From UBA4427 sp046351135 (lineage in GTDB: Bacteria; Myxococcota_A; UBA9160; UBA4427): a DNA stretch of 64,000 bases. Shown here piece by piece: positions 28,296-37,366 of this stretch (the stretch's first letter is position 1; every line of letters begins with the position of its first letter). A model generated the notes under the pieces. The model saw nothing but the letters and a program-made list of their open reading frames with translations. It was not told the origin of the DNA and ran no database searches. A program made the translations under genes and the position numbers. Where the stretch lies: the NCBI GenBank assembly GCA_046351135.1, contig JAXLZA010000005.1, positions 124,001-188,000 of the forward strand, read 5' to 3'.

Positions 28296-28685
28296 GTGAA
28301 GGAGACGGTGAAGAAGAGACTCGAGAAGAAGCTGATGTCGGCGGTGCTGATCCTGCTGCTGGCCTCGCTGGCCGGAGCGTCGTTCGCCGGGGACGCACCG
28401 CCCTCCCCCGAAGCGAAGATCCCGATCGCGACGACGGCCGCCGAGCACGAAGCGCTCGCGCAGGCGTTCCGTGCCAAGGCCGCCGAGGCCCGCGCCGAGG
28501 CCGCGCACCACGAGCACCTCGCCAGAGCCTACTACCACGGGAAGTACCGGCGACAGCAGGAGATCAACTCCTCCTACCACCAGCTCGCCCAGTCCTTCGA
28601 GGCCCAGGCGACGCATTACGACGCCCTGGCGAAGCTCCACGAAGCGGCCGCACGCGAATCGGAGAACGCCGCGGAGAAACCGTAG
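28296..28685 (+). CDS. Small secreted helical protein, unknown function
   Basis: A 129-residue protein of unknown function. GTG at 28296 with GGGAGG (28285-28290) gives KETVKKRLEKK, a hydrophobic stretch (MSAVLILLLASLAGA) and a likely signal cleavage near SFA-GDAPP. The mature ~95 residues are alanine/glutamate/histidine-rich and strongly helical (EHEALAQAFRAKAAEARAE, SYHQLAQSFEAQATHYDAL, repeated A/L heptad-like spacing), suggesting a periplasmic coiled coil. I do not recognise a domain; small periplasmic metal-binding helical-hairpin proteins look similar and the His residues would allow it. Confidence 0.65.
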   Translation: MKETVKKRLEKKLMSAVLILLLASLAGASFAGDAPPSPEAKIPIATTAAEHEALAQAFRAKAAEARAEAAHHEHLARAYYHGKYRRQQEINSSYHQLAQSFEAQATHYDALAKLHEAAARESENAAEKP

Positions 28686-28726
28686 GCCGCCCCGCCACCC
28701 GAGGCGCGGGCGAGCCCGCCTCCGCC

Positions 28727-29014
28727 TCAGTCCTTGTACTTGTGCATCACCGGCGCGCCGCCGATGAACGCGCCCAGCGCCTTGCCGACGTCGCCCATCG
28801 TCGGGCTCTTCATGTGGGCGTCGAGATCGGCGTCGCTGGCCCAGCTCTCGACCATCACGAAGCGGTTCTCGTCGTCGACGCTCTGGAACAGGTCGTACAT
28901 CTCGCAGCCCTTGTCCTCGCGCTTCACGCGGGCGAGCGCCGGCTTCGCCGCGGTCTTGAACTCGTTGGCGGTCCCGGGCTTGACGGTGAGCTGGACGGTC
29001 AGTCGGACGGACAT
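28727..29014 (-). CDS. Antibiotic biosynthesis monooxygenase (ABM) family protein
   Basis: A 95-residue ABM/YgiN-like ferredoxin-fold protein: TVQLTVKPGTANEF, the helix AAKPALARVKREDKGCEMYDLF, then NRFVMVESWASDADLDAHM and MGDVGKALGAF. Members act as quinol monooxygenases or small haem-degrading/regulatory proteins and work as dimers without cofactor. Length is typical. It is divergent from the SDR at 29230 with a 215-base gap. Confidence 0.82.
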   Translation of the reverse strand: MSVRLTVQLTVKPGTANEFKTAAKPALARVKREDKGCEMYDLFQSVDDENRFVMVESWASDADLDAHMKSPTMGDVGKALGAFIGGAPVMHKYKD

Positions 29015-29143
29015 CGGGGGTTCCTTCTTCTGCGCTCTCGCAGGGTTCGCGGGTCCGGCTCCGGACGTCGGGGGCGCTCGCCCCTCGCCGGATTCGGCGG
29101 CCCGGGGACCTTAACCCGACGCGGCGGACCGCGCCCGGCGAGG

Positions 29144-29149
29144 TATGCT
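29144..29149 (+). promoter_or_regulatory. Candidate -10 box for the SDR-amidohydrolase pair
   Basis: TATGCT is the only AT-rich hexamer in the gap between the ABM gene and the SDR and would start transcription near 29156, leaving a ~74-base leader. No good -35 box is seen. Confidence 0.3.
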
Positions 29150-29229
29150 CGGTCCGTCTGGCGGACGACCGTCCGCGACCGGGCCCCGCATCCGGCGGGC
29201 CCCACTCGACATGAGGCAGAACGAGCGAC

Positions 29230-30093
29230 ATGACCCAGTTGAAGGGACGAATTCCGACCGGCGGCCTCGAAGGCATGGCCTTTCTCGTGACGGGCGGCGG
29301 GACCGGCATCGGCGCCGCCTGCGCCGCGCGCCTCGTCGCGGACGGAGCCGCCGTCACGATCTGCGGCCGCACGACCGGCAAGCTCGAGGAGTCTGCGAAG
29401 AAGATCGCGGCGGGCGCGGGCCACGGCGGCCGCATCCAGGTCGAGGCCGGCGACGTCACGAAGGAAGAGGACGTGAAGCGCATCGTCGCCCGGGCGGCCT
29501 CGATGACGGGGCAGCTCGACGGCTGCATCGCGAATGCCGGCGGGGGCGGCGGCATGGGCCCCTATCATCTCCAGAACACGGACGAGTTCATCCGGGTGCT
29601 CCACCTCAACGTGCTCTCGACCATGCTCTGCGTGAAGCACACCGTGCCCCTGATGAGGCAGGCGGGCGGCGGCTCTTTCGTCGGCATGTCGTCGATCGCG
29701 GGCCACGTGACCCATCTCTATTTCGGCGCCTACTGCGTCGGCAAGGCGGGCATCGAGCAGATGATGAAGAACGCCGCCGACGAATTCGGTCCGGCGAAGA
29801 TCCGCTTCAACGCGATCCGACCGGGCTTCATCGCGACCGAGATCATGGAAGGCATCCCGCGCGGGAGCGACGTCTACAAGTCCTACATCGAGAACACGCC
29901 CCTCGACGGCGTGGGCGAGTCCGAGGACGTCGCCCACCTCGCCCGCTTCCTGGTCGGCCCCGAGTCGCGCTGGGTCACGGGGACCTGCATCAACGTCGAT
30001 GGCGGCCACGCCCTGCGGCGCGGCCCGAACTTCACCCAGTTCGTCGAGCCGGCGATCGGCCACGACGCCCTGTCCGGAGGCATGCCGAAATGA
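29230..30093 (+). CDS. SDR family oxidoreductase
   Basis: A 287-residue classical SDR with TGGGTGIG cofactor loop (residues 21-28), NAGGGGG, the catalytic Ser in GMSSIAG and YCVGK active site, then the RPGFIATEI segment. The C-terminal FTQFVEPAIG extension is usual in this group. The last bases overlap the next gene's start (ATGA at 30090-30093), showing translational coupling with the amidohydrolase. The pair probably acts on consecutive steps of one degradation pathway. Confidence 0.87.
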   Translation: MTQLKGRIPTGGLEGMAFLVTGGGTGIGAACAARLVADGAAVTICGRTTGKLEESAKKIAAGAGHGGRIQVEAGDVTKEEDVKRIVARAASMTGQLDGCIANAGGGGGMGPYHLQNTDEFIRVLHLNVLSTMLCVKHTVPLMRQAGGGSFVGMSSIAGHVTHLYFGAYCVGKAGIEQMMKNAADEFGPAKIRFNAIRPGFIATEIMEGIPRGSDVYKSYIENTPLDGVGESEDVAHLARFLVGPESRWVTGTCINVDGGHALRRGPNFTQFVEPAIGHDALSGGMPK

Positions 30094-31265
30094 GCGCGAA
30101 CCGAACCGGCTACCAGATCATCGACGTCGACGCCCACATCAGCGAGCCCCACGACCTCTGGACGAAGCGCGCGCCCGCGAAGTACAAGGGCCGACTCCCG
30201 CGCGTGGAGCAGGTCGGTGACAAGAAGGCCTGGGTCGTCGACGACGGCATCGAGCTCTCGATGGCGACGCCCTCCTCCGTCATCAAGCGGGACGGGCGCA
30301 AGTCGCAGGGCCTCGAGTTCATGGGCTGGGGCATCGACGACGTCCACGTCGCCTCGTGGGACATGAAGGCGCGGGTCGAGCTGCTCGACGCGACGGGCCT
30401 CTACGCCCAGATCCTCTATCCCAACGTCGCCGGCTTCGGCAGCCAGAACTTCATGAAGGTGAAGGACGACGGGCTGCGGCTCGCCTGTGCCCAGACCTAC
30501 AACGACGCGATGGCCGAGATCCAGGCCGACTCGAAGGGACGCCTCTTTCCGATGGCGCTGATGCCGTGGTGGAACATCGCGCAGTGCGTCGACGAGGTCG
30601 CGCGGGCGAAGCAGCTCGGCATGAAGGGCATCGTCATGTGCAGCGATCCCGACTCGATCGGGCTGCCGGATCTCGGCTGCCCGGAGTGGCTGCCCTTCTG
30701 GGAGGCGGTCGACGCCTCGGGCCTGCCGGTCAACTTCCACATCGGCGCGAGCGAGACCTCGTTCAACATGTTCGGCCGCGCGGCCTGGCCGTCGATGGGC
30801 TGGAACCGGCGCCTCGCCCTCGGCTCGGCGGCGCTCTTCGTCGAGAACTCCCGCGTGATCTCGAACCTGATCTACAGCGGTCTCTTCGATCGCTGCCGGA
30901 ACCTGAAGATCGTCTCCGTCGAGAGCGGCATCGGCTGGATCCCCTTCGTGCTCGAGTCGATCGACTACGAGTGGATGGAAACCGGCTCGTCGGTCGAGCA
31001 GAAGCTCGAGATGAAGCCCTCGGACTACTTCAAGAAGCACATCTACGGCTGCTTCTGGTTCGAGAAGACGGCGCCGATGAAGCTCGTCGACGTCGTCGGC
31101 GAGGACAACGTGCTCTTCGAGACCGACTTCCCGCATCCGACCTGTCTCTACCCCGCGGTCCAGGACCACATCGCCGAGATCTCGCGCGACTGGAGCGAGT
31201 CGCGCAAGCGCAAGATCCTGCAGGACAACGCGGCGAAGCTCTACGGGATCCCCGTCGGCCACTGA
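30090..31265 (+). CDS. Amidohydrolase family 2 (ACMSD-like) protein
   Basis: A 391-residue metal-dependent amidohydrolase/decarboxylase. The N-terminal metal motif is DVDAHISEP rather than HxH, NFHIGASE supplies the middle histidine, and FETDFPHPT carries the catalytic Asp. That DxDxH form is common in the large uncharacterised ACMSD-related group. Members decarboxylate or hydrolyse aromatic and dicarboxylic substrates. The ATG at 30090 overlaps the SDR stop. A terminator hairpin follows. Two further relatives occur at 40065 and 42784, so this family is expanded in the window. Confidence 0.85.
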   Translation: MSANRTGYQIIDVDAHISEPHDLWTKRAPAKYKGRLPRVEQVGDKKAWVVDDGIELSMATPSSVIKRDGRKSQGLEFMGWGIDDVHVASWDMKARVELLDATGLYAQILYPNVAGFGSQNFMKVKDDGLRLACAQTYNDAMAEIQADSKGRLFPMALMPWWNIAQCVDEVARAKQLGMKGIVMCSDPDSIGLPDLGCPEWLPFWEAVDASGLPVNFHIGASETSFNMFGRAAWPSMGWNRRLALGSAALFVENSRVISNLIYSGLFDRCRNLKIVSVESGIGWIPFVLESIDYEWMETGSSVEQKLEMKPSDYFKKHIYGCFWFEKTAPMKLVDVVGEDNVLFETDFPHPTCLYPAVQDHIAEISRDWSESRKRKILQDNAAKLYGIPVGH

Positions 31266-31279
31266 CACGGCCGGGCCCG

Positions 31280-31316
31280 GCCCCGGCGGACCGGCTTGCG
31301 CCGCGTCCGCCGGAGC
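31280..31316 (+). terminator. Intrinsic terminator after the SDR-amidohydrolase operon
   Basis: CCGGCGGAC (31283-31291) and GTCCGCCGG (31305-31313) pair perfectly; adding GGC/GCC outside one mismatch makes 12 bp. The loop is 13 bases. It lies 15 bases after the amidohydrolase stop. Confidence 0.65.
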
Positions 31317-31350
31317 CCCGAGGCCGCCCCGGCGATCGACGAGGCGATCG

Positions 31351-33942
31351 GTGAGCGAGGCCTTTCCCCTGACGAGACAGAGACTGCTGGCGGCGGTGGG
31401 GCCGCTCGTGAGCGTCGGGCTCTTCGCCCTCGCGGCGAAGGTCCTCTACGGCGAGCTCGCCGGACACAGCCACGGCGACATCCTCGACCAGCTCGGCCAG
31501 CTCCCCCGCAACCGGCTCCTGCTCGCTGCCCTCTTCACCGCCGGCAGCTACTGGACCCTCACCGGCTACGACGCCCTCGCCATCCACTGGTCCGGCGCGA
31601 AGCTCGCCTATCGCCGGACCGCCCTCGCCTCCTTCATCGCCTACGTCTTCAGCCACAACGTCGGCCTCTCGATCCTCGGCGGCAGCGCCGTCCGCTACCG
31701 CATGTTCACGAGCTGGGGCATCGAGCCCGGCCGCGTCGCGCGCATCCTGCCCTTCAACGTCGTGACCTACTGGCTGGGCTTCCTGGCGGTCGGGAGCACC
31801 GCCTCGATCCTCGCCCCCCTGCACATCCCCGGCGCCTGGAACACCTCCGCCGCCAGCAGCCGCCCCCTCGGCTTCGTCCTGCTCGCCGCCCTCGCGCTCT
31901 ACGTCGCCCAGAGCGCGCGCCACGTGCGCTCGATCCGCGTCCTCGGCCACGAGATCGAGCTCCCCGGCCTGGGCATCACGGCGGCCCAGATCACGACCTC
32001 CTCCGTCGACTGGCTGTTCGCGGCCTCGGTCTTCGCGGTGCTGCTGCCGCCCGCGCCCGGGCTCGCGTTCCCGACGGTGCTCTCGGCGTTCCTGCTGGCC
32101 CAGATCCTGGGGGTCGCGAGCCAGGTGCCGGGGGGCGTCGGCGTCTTCGAGTCGATGATGGTGCTGCTGCTCGCGCCGTGGCTGCCGAGCCATGCGGTGC
32201 TCGGGAGCGCGCTCGCCTTCCGGCTCGTCTACTACGTCTGCCCCCTCGTCCTCGCGGTCGCGAGCTTCGGGGCGTTCGAGCTCGGGCAGCGATCGCTGCG
32301 GCCGGGCTCGCGGGTGCTCGGCCCGACGCGGCGGGCGATCGCGCAGTGGGCGCCGGATCTCGTGCCCCACGTCTTCACGGGGATGATCTTCGCGGCGGGG
32401 GTCGTGCTCCTGCTCTCCGGCGCGATGCCTTCGGCCGCGGGGCGGATCGAGTGGCTCGCGCGGGTGCTGCCGCTGTCGGTGCTCGAGCTCTCCCATCTGC
32501 TCGCGAGCCTCGTCGGCGTCGCGCTCCTCTTCCTCGCCCACGCGCTGCAGCGGCGGGTCGGCGCGGCCTATGGGGCGACGCTGCTGATGCTCGGGAGCGG
32601 AGCGCTGCTCTCGCTGCTGAAGGGCTTCGACTGGGAGGAGGCGGGGCTGCTCGCGGCGATGGCGATCGCGCTGCTGCCCTGCCGGCGCCACTTCGATCGC
32701 AAGAGCCCGCTCCTGTCCCAGGCGTTCACGCCGGGCTGGACGGTGAGCCTGCTGCTCGTGCTCGTGGGCACCGTCTTCGTCATCCGCCTCGCGAACCGCC
32801 ACGTCGAGTACTCGAGCGAGCTCTGGTGGCAGTTCGCGATCGATGGCCATGCGCCCCGCGCGCTGCGGGCGCTGCTCGCGAGCTCGGTCGCGATCGCCCT
32901 CGTGGGTCTCGCGCGCCTGCTCGGCCCCGCGCGGGTCCGGCCCGCACCGCCCACCGCCGCCGAGCTCGAGCGGGTCCGCCCCCTCGTCCGCGCCTCCGAG
33001 CGCCCCGCCGCCCACCTCGCGCTGCTCGGCGACAAGTCGATCCTCTTCGCCGAAGGCGACGCGGGCTTCCTGATGTACGGGGTCTCGGGGCGCTGCTGGC
33101 TCGCGATGGGCGACCCGGTCGGGCCGCCGGAGATCCGCCGCGAGCTCGCCTGGCGCTTCGGCGAGCTCGTCGATCGCCACGGCGGGCTCACCGCCTTCTA
33201 CGAGGTCGAGCCCGAGAACCTCCCGATCTACCTCGACCTCGGCCTCCGCCTGCACAAGCTCGGCGAGGAGGCCCGCGTCCACCTCCCCGACTTCTCGCTC
33301 GAGGGCGGCGGGCGCCGCGACCTGCGCAGCGCGCGGCGCCGGATGGAGCGCGAGGGCGCCCGCTTCGAGGTCCTGCCCGTCGAGGCGGTGCCCGGCGTCC
33401 TCGACGAGCTGGCCGCCGTCTCCGACGCGTGGCTCGCGAAGAAGAACACCCGGGAGAAGCGCTTCTCCCTCGGCCGCTTCGAGCGCGACTACGTCGCGAA
33501 GACGCCCGTCGCCGTCGTCCGCCGAGGCGATCGGATCGTCGCCTTCGCCAACGTCTGGGCGCCTTCGCCCCGCGACGAGATCTCGATCGACCTGATGCGC
33601 TACGGCGACGACGCGCCGTCCGGCGTCATGGACTTCCTCTTCGCCGAGATGATGCTCTGGAGCCGCGATCAGGGTTATGCCTGGTTCGGTCTCGGCATGG
33701 CCCCGCTCGCCGGGCTCGAGCACCACCGCCTCGCCCCGCTCTGGAACCGCCTCGGCGCCCTGCTCTTCCGCCACGGCGAGAACTTCTACAACTTCCAGGG
33801 CCTGCGCGAATACAAGCAGAAATTCGATCCCGTCTGGGAACCGCGCTACCTCGCCTCGCCCGGGGCGTTCAGCCTGCCGATCGTGCTGACGCAGGCGGCC
33901 TCGCTGATCGCGGGCGGCGTGGGCGGCGTCGTCCGCCGCTGA
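31351..33942 (+). CDS. mprF: Bifunctional aminoacyl-phosphatidylglycerol flippase/synthase (MprF-like)
   Basis: An 863-residue membrane protein. The N-terminal half has about 14 hydrophobic segments with the flippase-domain feature FSHNVGLSILGGSAVRYRM and VPGGVGVFESMM. The C-terminal ~330 residues form the soluble DUF2156 GNAT-like domain (KSILFAEGDAGFLMYGVSGRCWLAMGDPVG in outline, and ending YKQKFDPVWEPRYL). MprF proteins transfer Lys or Ala from tRNA to phosphatidylglycerol and flip the product, lowering membrane negative charge and giving resistance to cationic peptides. Which amino acid is used cannot be read. GTG at 31351 is the start. It stands alone. Confidence 0.9.
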   Translation: MSEAFPLTRQRLLAAVGPLVSVGLFALAAKVLYGELAGHSHGDILDQLGQLPRNRLLLAALFTAGSYWTLTGYDALAIHWSGAKLAYRRTALASFIAYVFSHNVGLSILGGSAVRYRMFTSWGIEPGRVARILPFNVVTYWLGFLAVGSTASILAPLHIPGAWNTSAASSRPLGFVLLAALALYVAQSARHVRSIRVLGHEIELPGLGITAAQITTSSVDWLFAASVFAVLLPPAPGLAFPTVLSAFLLAQILGVASQVPGGVGVFESMMVLLLAPWLPSHAVLGSALAFRLVYYVCPLVLAVASFGAFELGQRSLRPGSRVLGPTRRAIAQWAPDLVPHVFTGMIFAAGVVLLLSGAMPSAAGRIEWLARVLPLSVLELSHLLASLVGVALLFLAHALQRRVGAAYGATLLMLGSGALLSLLKGFDWEEAGLLAAMAIALLPCRRHFDRKSPLLSQAFTPGWTVSLLLVLVGTVFVIRLANRHVEYSSELWWQFAIDGHAPRALRALLASSVAIALVGLARLLGPARVRPAPPTAAELERVRPLVRASERPAAHLALLGDKSILFAEGDAGFLMYGVSGRCWLAMGDPVGPPEIRRELAWRFGELVDRHGGLTAFYEVEPENLPIYLDLGLRLHKLGEEARVHLPDFSLEGGGRRDLRSARRRMEREGARFEVLPVEAVPGVLDELAAVSDAWLAKKNTREKRFSLGRFERDYVAKTPVAVVRRGDRIVAFANVWAPSPRDEISIDLMRYGDDAPSGVMDFLFAEMMLWSRDQGYAWFGLGMAPLAGLEHHRLAPLWNRLGALLFRHGENFYNFQGLREYKQKFDPVWEPRYLASPGAFSLPIVLTQAASLIAGGVGGVVRR

Positions 33943-33944
33943 GC

Positions 33945-34262
33945 TCAGCGCCGCGGCAGGCTCTGGGCGTCCAGCACCGCGACGAGCCCGTCCGGGACGA
34001 GCTCGCGCATCGCCGCCAGGACGCCTTCGATCCGCGCGGCCTCGTCGACCGCGAAGACGACGACCGGCCGATCGGTCGGGAACTCGAGCGGCTCGTCGCG
34101 GCGGATCAGCTCGTGATGACCGAAGCCGATCTCGGCGGGGATCGCGGTGGCCCCGGCCAGACCGAGCTGCCGGAGCCGCCGGACGACGAACTCGTAGAGC
34201 GGAATGCCGCCGTGGCGATGCCCCTCGCCGACGACCACGAGCAGGAGCTTCGAGGCTTCCAT
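33945..34262 (-). CDS. DUF190 (PII-like) protein
   Basis: A 105-residue protein of the DUF190 family, which has a PII/CutA-like ferredoxin fold. LLLVVVGEGHRHGGIPLYEFVVRRLRQLG and the strand RPVVVFAVDEAARIEGVL match it in outline. Members are suspected trimeric sensors of nucleotides or metals. The gene overlaps czcA by one base (TGATG), so it is translated with the efflux system and may tune it. The convergent mprF ends 2 bases away. Confidence 0.82.
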   Translation of the reverse strand: MEASKLLLVVVGEGHRHGGIPLYEFVVRRLRQLGLAGATAIPAEIGFGHHELIRRDEPLEFPTDRPVVVFAVDEAARIEGVLAAMRELVPDGLVAVLDAQSLPRR

Positions 34263-37200
34263 CACGACTCCTCCTCCGTCTTGCGGGCGAGGATCTGGTA
34301 GAGGCACGGCAGCGCGAACAGCGTCAGGACCAGCGTCGACACGAGACCGCCGACGACGACGGTCGCGAGCGGCCGCTGGATGTCCGACCCCACGCCCGAG
34401 GCGTGCGCCGCCGGAAACATCCCGAGCAGCGCCACCACGATCATCAGGAGCACCGGCCGCATCTGCGCGAGCGTCCCCTCGCGCACCGCGGCCGCCACGT
34501 CGATGCCCGGCTCGCGCCGCCGGCGATTGATCTCCGAGACGACGAGCACCCCGCTCATCACCGCGACCCCGAAGAGCGAGATGAAGCCCACCGCCGCGGA
34601 CACCGAAAGGTGGATCCCCCGGATCCAGAGCGCCACGATCCCGCCCACCAGCGAGAACGGCACGTTCATGAGCACCAGCCCCGCCCAGCGCGTCGACCCG
34701 AAGGTCGCGAAGAGCAGCGCGTAGATGATCACGATCGTGACGGGCAGGACGAGGGCGAGCCGCTTGCGGGCGCGGTCGAGGTTCTCGAACTGGCCGCCCC
34801 ACTCGACGTGATAGCCGGCCGGAACCTGCAGCTTCGCCTTCACGCGGGCCTGCGCCTCGGCCACGAAGCTCCCCTGATCGATCCCGCGGATGTTGGTGCG
34901 CACCGTGATCTGCCGCTGGTTGTCCCGGCGCGCGATGATGCTCGCGCCGTTGCGGACCTGCACGTCCGCGAGCTCCGAGAGCGGCACGGGGCCCCCGTTC
35001 GGCGTCGGGATCAGGATCGCGCCGATCGTCGAGAGATCGCCGCGCGCCTCGATCGGATAGCGCGCGGCGATGTCGAAGCGCCGCTCGCCCTCGAAGAGCG
35101 AGCCCATGGCGCGGCCGGCGATCGCCATCTCGACGACGTCCTGGATGTCGGCGACGGAGACACCGTAGCGCGCGGCCCGTGCTCGATCGATGTCGATGCG
35201 GAGCTGGGGCTGGTCGGCCTCCTGCTCGATCGCGGTGTCGGCGGCGCCGGGGACGTCGCGGACGATCTCGAGCAGCGCCGCCCCGACCTCCCGCAGCCGG
35301 CGGAGATCCGGGCCGCGGACGATCACGGCCAGATCGGCCGCGGAGCCGGTGACGGCTTCGGTGACGTTGTCGATGATGGGCTGCGTGAAGCTGAAGCGCG
35401 CGCCGGGGATCTCGGATCGGAGCGATCGCCCGATCTCGTCGACGAGCTCGGCCTTCGACTTGCCGGAGGCCCAGCTCTCGTAGGGGTGGAGCGCGACGAA
35501 GAGCTCGTTGCGATTCGGACCGTAGGGGTCGGTGCCCGAGTCGTTGCGACCGCTCTGGGAGCTGACCCGCGCGACCTCGGGCCACTTCGCGACGATCGTC
35601 CGGATGTGGCTCGCGATCTCGCCGGACTTCTCGAGGGAGGTCCCGGGCGGCAGCGTCGCGCGGATCCAGACGACGCCCTCGTCGAGCTGCGGGAGGAACT
35701 CGCTGCCGAGCCGCGTGCCGAGGGCGAAGGCCGCGAGCACGACCAGGAACGCGATCGCGGCGGTCCGGCCGGCGCGCGCGAGGGCCGCGTCGAGCAGGCG
35801 CGCATAGCGATCGCGCAGCGCGTCGAGCAGCCGGTTCGGGCGCGAGGAAGAGCCCCGCTCGAAGCCGTAGGTGGCGAGCACGGGCACGAGGGTCAGCGCG
35901 AGCAGCAGCGCGCCCAGCAGCGCGAAGGCGACCGTGAAGGCCATCGGCCGGAACAGCCTCGCCTCGACGCGCTGCAGCGTGAAGAGCGGGATGTAGGCCG
36001 CGACGATGATCGCGATCGAGAAGAAGATCGGGCGCTGGACCTCGAGCGCCGCCCGCCGGACGGAGTCGAGCGTCGCGGTCGGCGAGACGGCGGCCCCGGG
36101 CGCATTGCGACGCTCGAGCTCGAGGGCGTGCACGATGCGCTCGATCATGACGAGCGAGCCGTCGACGATGATCCCGAAGTCGAGGGCACCGAGGCTCAGC
36201 AGATTCGCGGGGATCCCCGCGAAGTACATGCAGACGAAGGCGAAGAGCAGCGAGAGCGGGATCGTCACCGCGGCGATCAGCGCGGCCCGCACGCTCATCA
36301 GGAAGAAGAGCAGCACGCCGACGACGATGACGAGCCCCTCGAGCAGCGTGTGGCTCACCGTCCGCAGGGTGTTCGCGACCAGGTCCGCGCGATCGTAGAG
36401 CGGCTCGATCCGCACCCCGGGTGGCAGCCGGACGGCGTTCAGCTCCTCGATCGCGGCCTTGATGCCCTCGAGGACCTCGCTCGGGTTCTCCCCGCGCCGC
36501 ATCAGGACGATGCCCTCGACGCCGCCCGATCGCTCGCCGATCCCGAAGAGGCCGGTGCGCGGAGCGCTCCCGATCCGGACGTGGCCGATGTCGCGGACGA
36601 AGACCGGGACATCGTCGCGATAGGTCACGAGCACGGACTCGAGCTCCTCCCGCGACCCGATCGTCCCGACGCTGCGGATCGCGATCGACTGCTGGCCGAC
36701 GTCGAGCAGCCCGCCGCCGGCGCTGCGGTTGTTGCGCACGAGGGCGTCCGCGACGTCGCTCATCGAGAGATCGAGCTCCTCGAGCTTGAAGGGATCCACC
36801 TCGAGCTGGAGCTGCTTCACCAGGCCGCCGAAGGGCGTGACGTCGGCGATGCCGGGGACCTGCAGCAGGCGCGGCTCGACGACCCAGTCCTGCAGCTCCC
36901 GGAGCCGGAGCGGATCGAGGGGATCGGACTCGAGCGTGTAGCGGTAGAGCTCGCCGATCGGCGTCGAGAGGGGACCGAGGGTCGTGCTCGCGGCGTCGGG
37001 CAGGTCGGCGTCGCGCAGCGACTCGAGCACGACCTGGCGCGCGAACCAGTCGTCGGTGCCGTAGTCGAAGGTCAGCTCGACGACGGAGAGGCCGAAGATG
37101 GTGCGGGAGCGGCGGGCGATCACGCGGGGCACGCGGTTCAGGGCGCGCTCGATCGGAATCGTGACCTCGCGCTCGACCTCCTCGGCGGCGCGACCGGGGA

Positions 37201-37357
37201 GCTGGGTGATCACGACGACCTGGGTGTCGGAGATGTCCGGATAGGCCTCGACGCGCAGCTGGGAGAAGGTCCAGGCGCCGGCGCCGACCAGCAGGCCGGC
37301 GAGCAGCAGCGTCAGCAGCCGCTGCTCGAGCGCGAATCGAAGGAGCCGCTCGCCCAT
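34262..37357 (-). CDS. czcA: Heavy-metal efflux RND transporter (CzcA/CusA family)
   Basis: A 1031-residue RND pump of the HME class. It has the typical N-terminal helix, AYPDISDTQVVVITQLPG, a large periplasmic loop, the HME signature LGALDFGIIVDGSLVMIE with charged residues Asp393, Asp399 and Glu406 in TM4 (the CzcA-type DFGIIVDG pattern), and RND repeats thereafter. It exports divalent (Co/Zn/Cd) or monovalent (Cu/Ag) metals using protons. The TM4 pattern favours the divalent group. It begins 9 bases after czcB stops and ends overlapping DUF190. Confidence 0.92.
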   Translation of the reverse strand: MGERLLRFALEQRLLTLLLAGLLVGAGAWTFSQLRVEAYPDISDTQVVVITQLPGRAAEEVEREVTIPIERALNRVPRVIARRSRTIFGLSVVELTFDYGTDDWFARQVVLESLRDADLPDAASTTLGPLSTPIGELYRYTLESDPLDPLRLRELQDWVVEPRLLQVPGIADVTPFGGLVKQLQLEVDPFKLEELDLSMSDVADALVRNNRSAGGGLLDVGQQSIAIRSVGTIGSREELESVLVTYRDDVPVFVRDIGHVRIGSAPRTGLFGIGERSGGVEGIVLMRRGENPSEVLEGIKAAIEELNAVRLPPGVRIEPLYDRADLVANTLRTVSHTLLEGLVIVVGVLLFFLMSVRAALIAAVTIPLSLLFAFVCMYFAGIPANLLSLGALDFGIIVDGSLVMIERIVHALELERRNAPGAAVSPTATLDSVRRAALEVQRPIFFSIAIIVAAYIPLFTLQRVEARLFRPMAFTVAFALLGALLLALTLVPVLATYGFERGSSSRPNRLLDALRDRYARLLDAALARAGRTAAIAFLVVLAAFALGTRLGSEFLPQLDEGVVWIRATLPPGTSLEKSGEIASHIRTIVAKWPEVARVSSQSGRNDSGTDPYGPNRNELFVALHPYESWASGKSKAELVDEIGRSLRSEIPGARFSFTQPIIDNVTEAVTGSAADLAVIVRGPDLRRLREVGAALLEIVRDVPGAADTAIEQEADQPQLRIDIDRARAARYGVSVADIQDVVEMAIAGRAMGSLFEGERRFDIAARYPIEARGDLSTIGAILIPTPNGGPVPLSELADVQVRNGASIIARRDNQRQITVRTNIRGIDQGSFVAEAQARVKAKLQVPAGYHVEWGGQFENLDRARKRLALVLPVTIVIIYALLFATFGSTRWAGLVLMNVPFSLVGGIVALWIRGIHLSVSAAVGFISLFGVAVMSGVLVVSEINRRRREPGIDVAAAVREGTLAQMRPVLLMIVVALLGMFPAAHASGVGSDIQRPLATVVVGGLVSTLVLTLFALPCLYQILARKTEEES

Positions 37358-37366
37358 CCCAGGACC

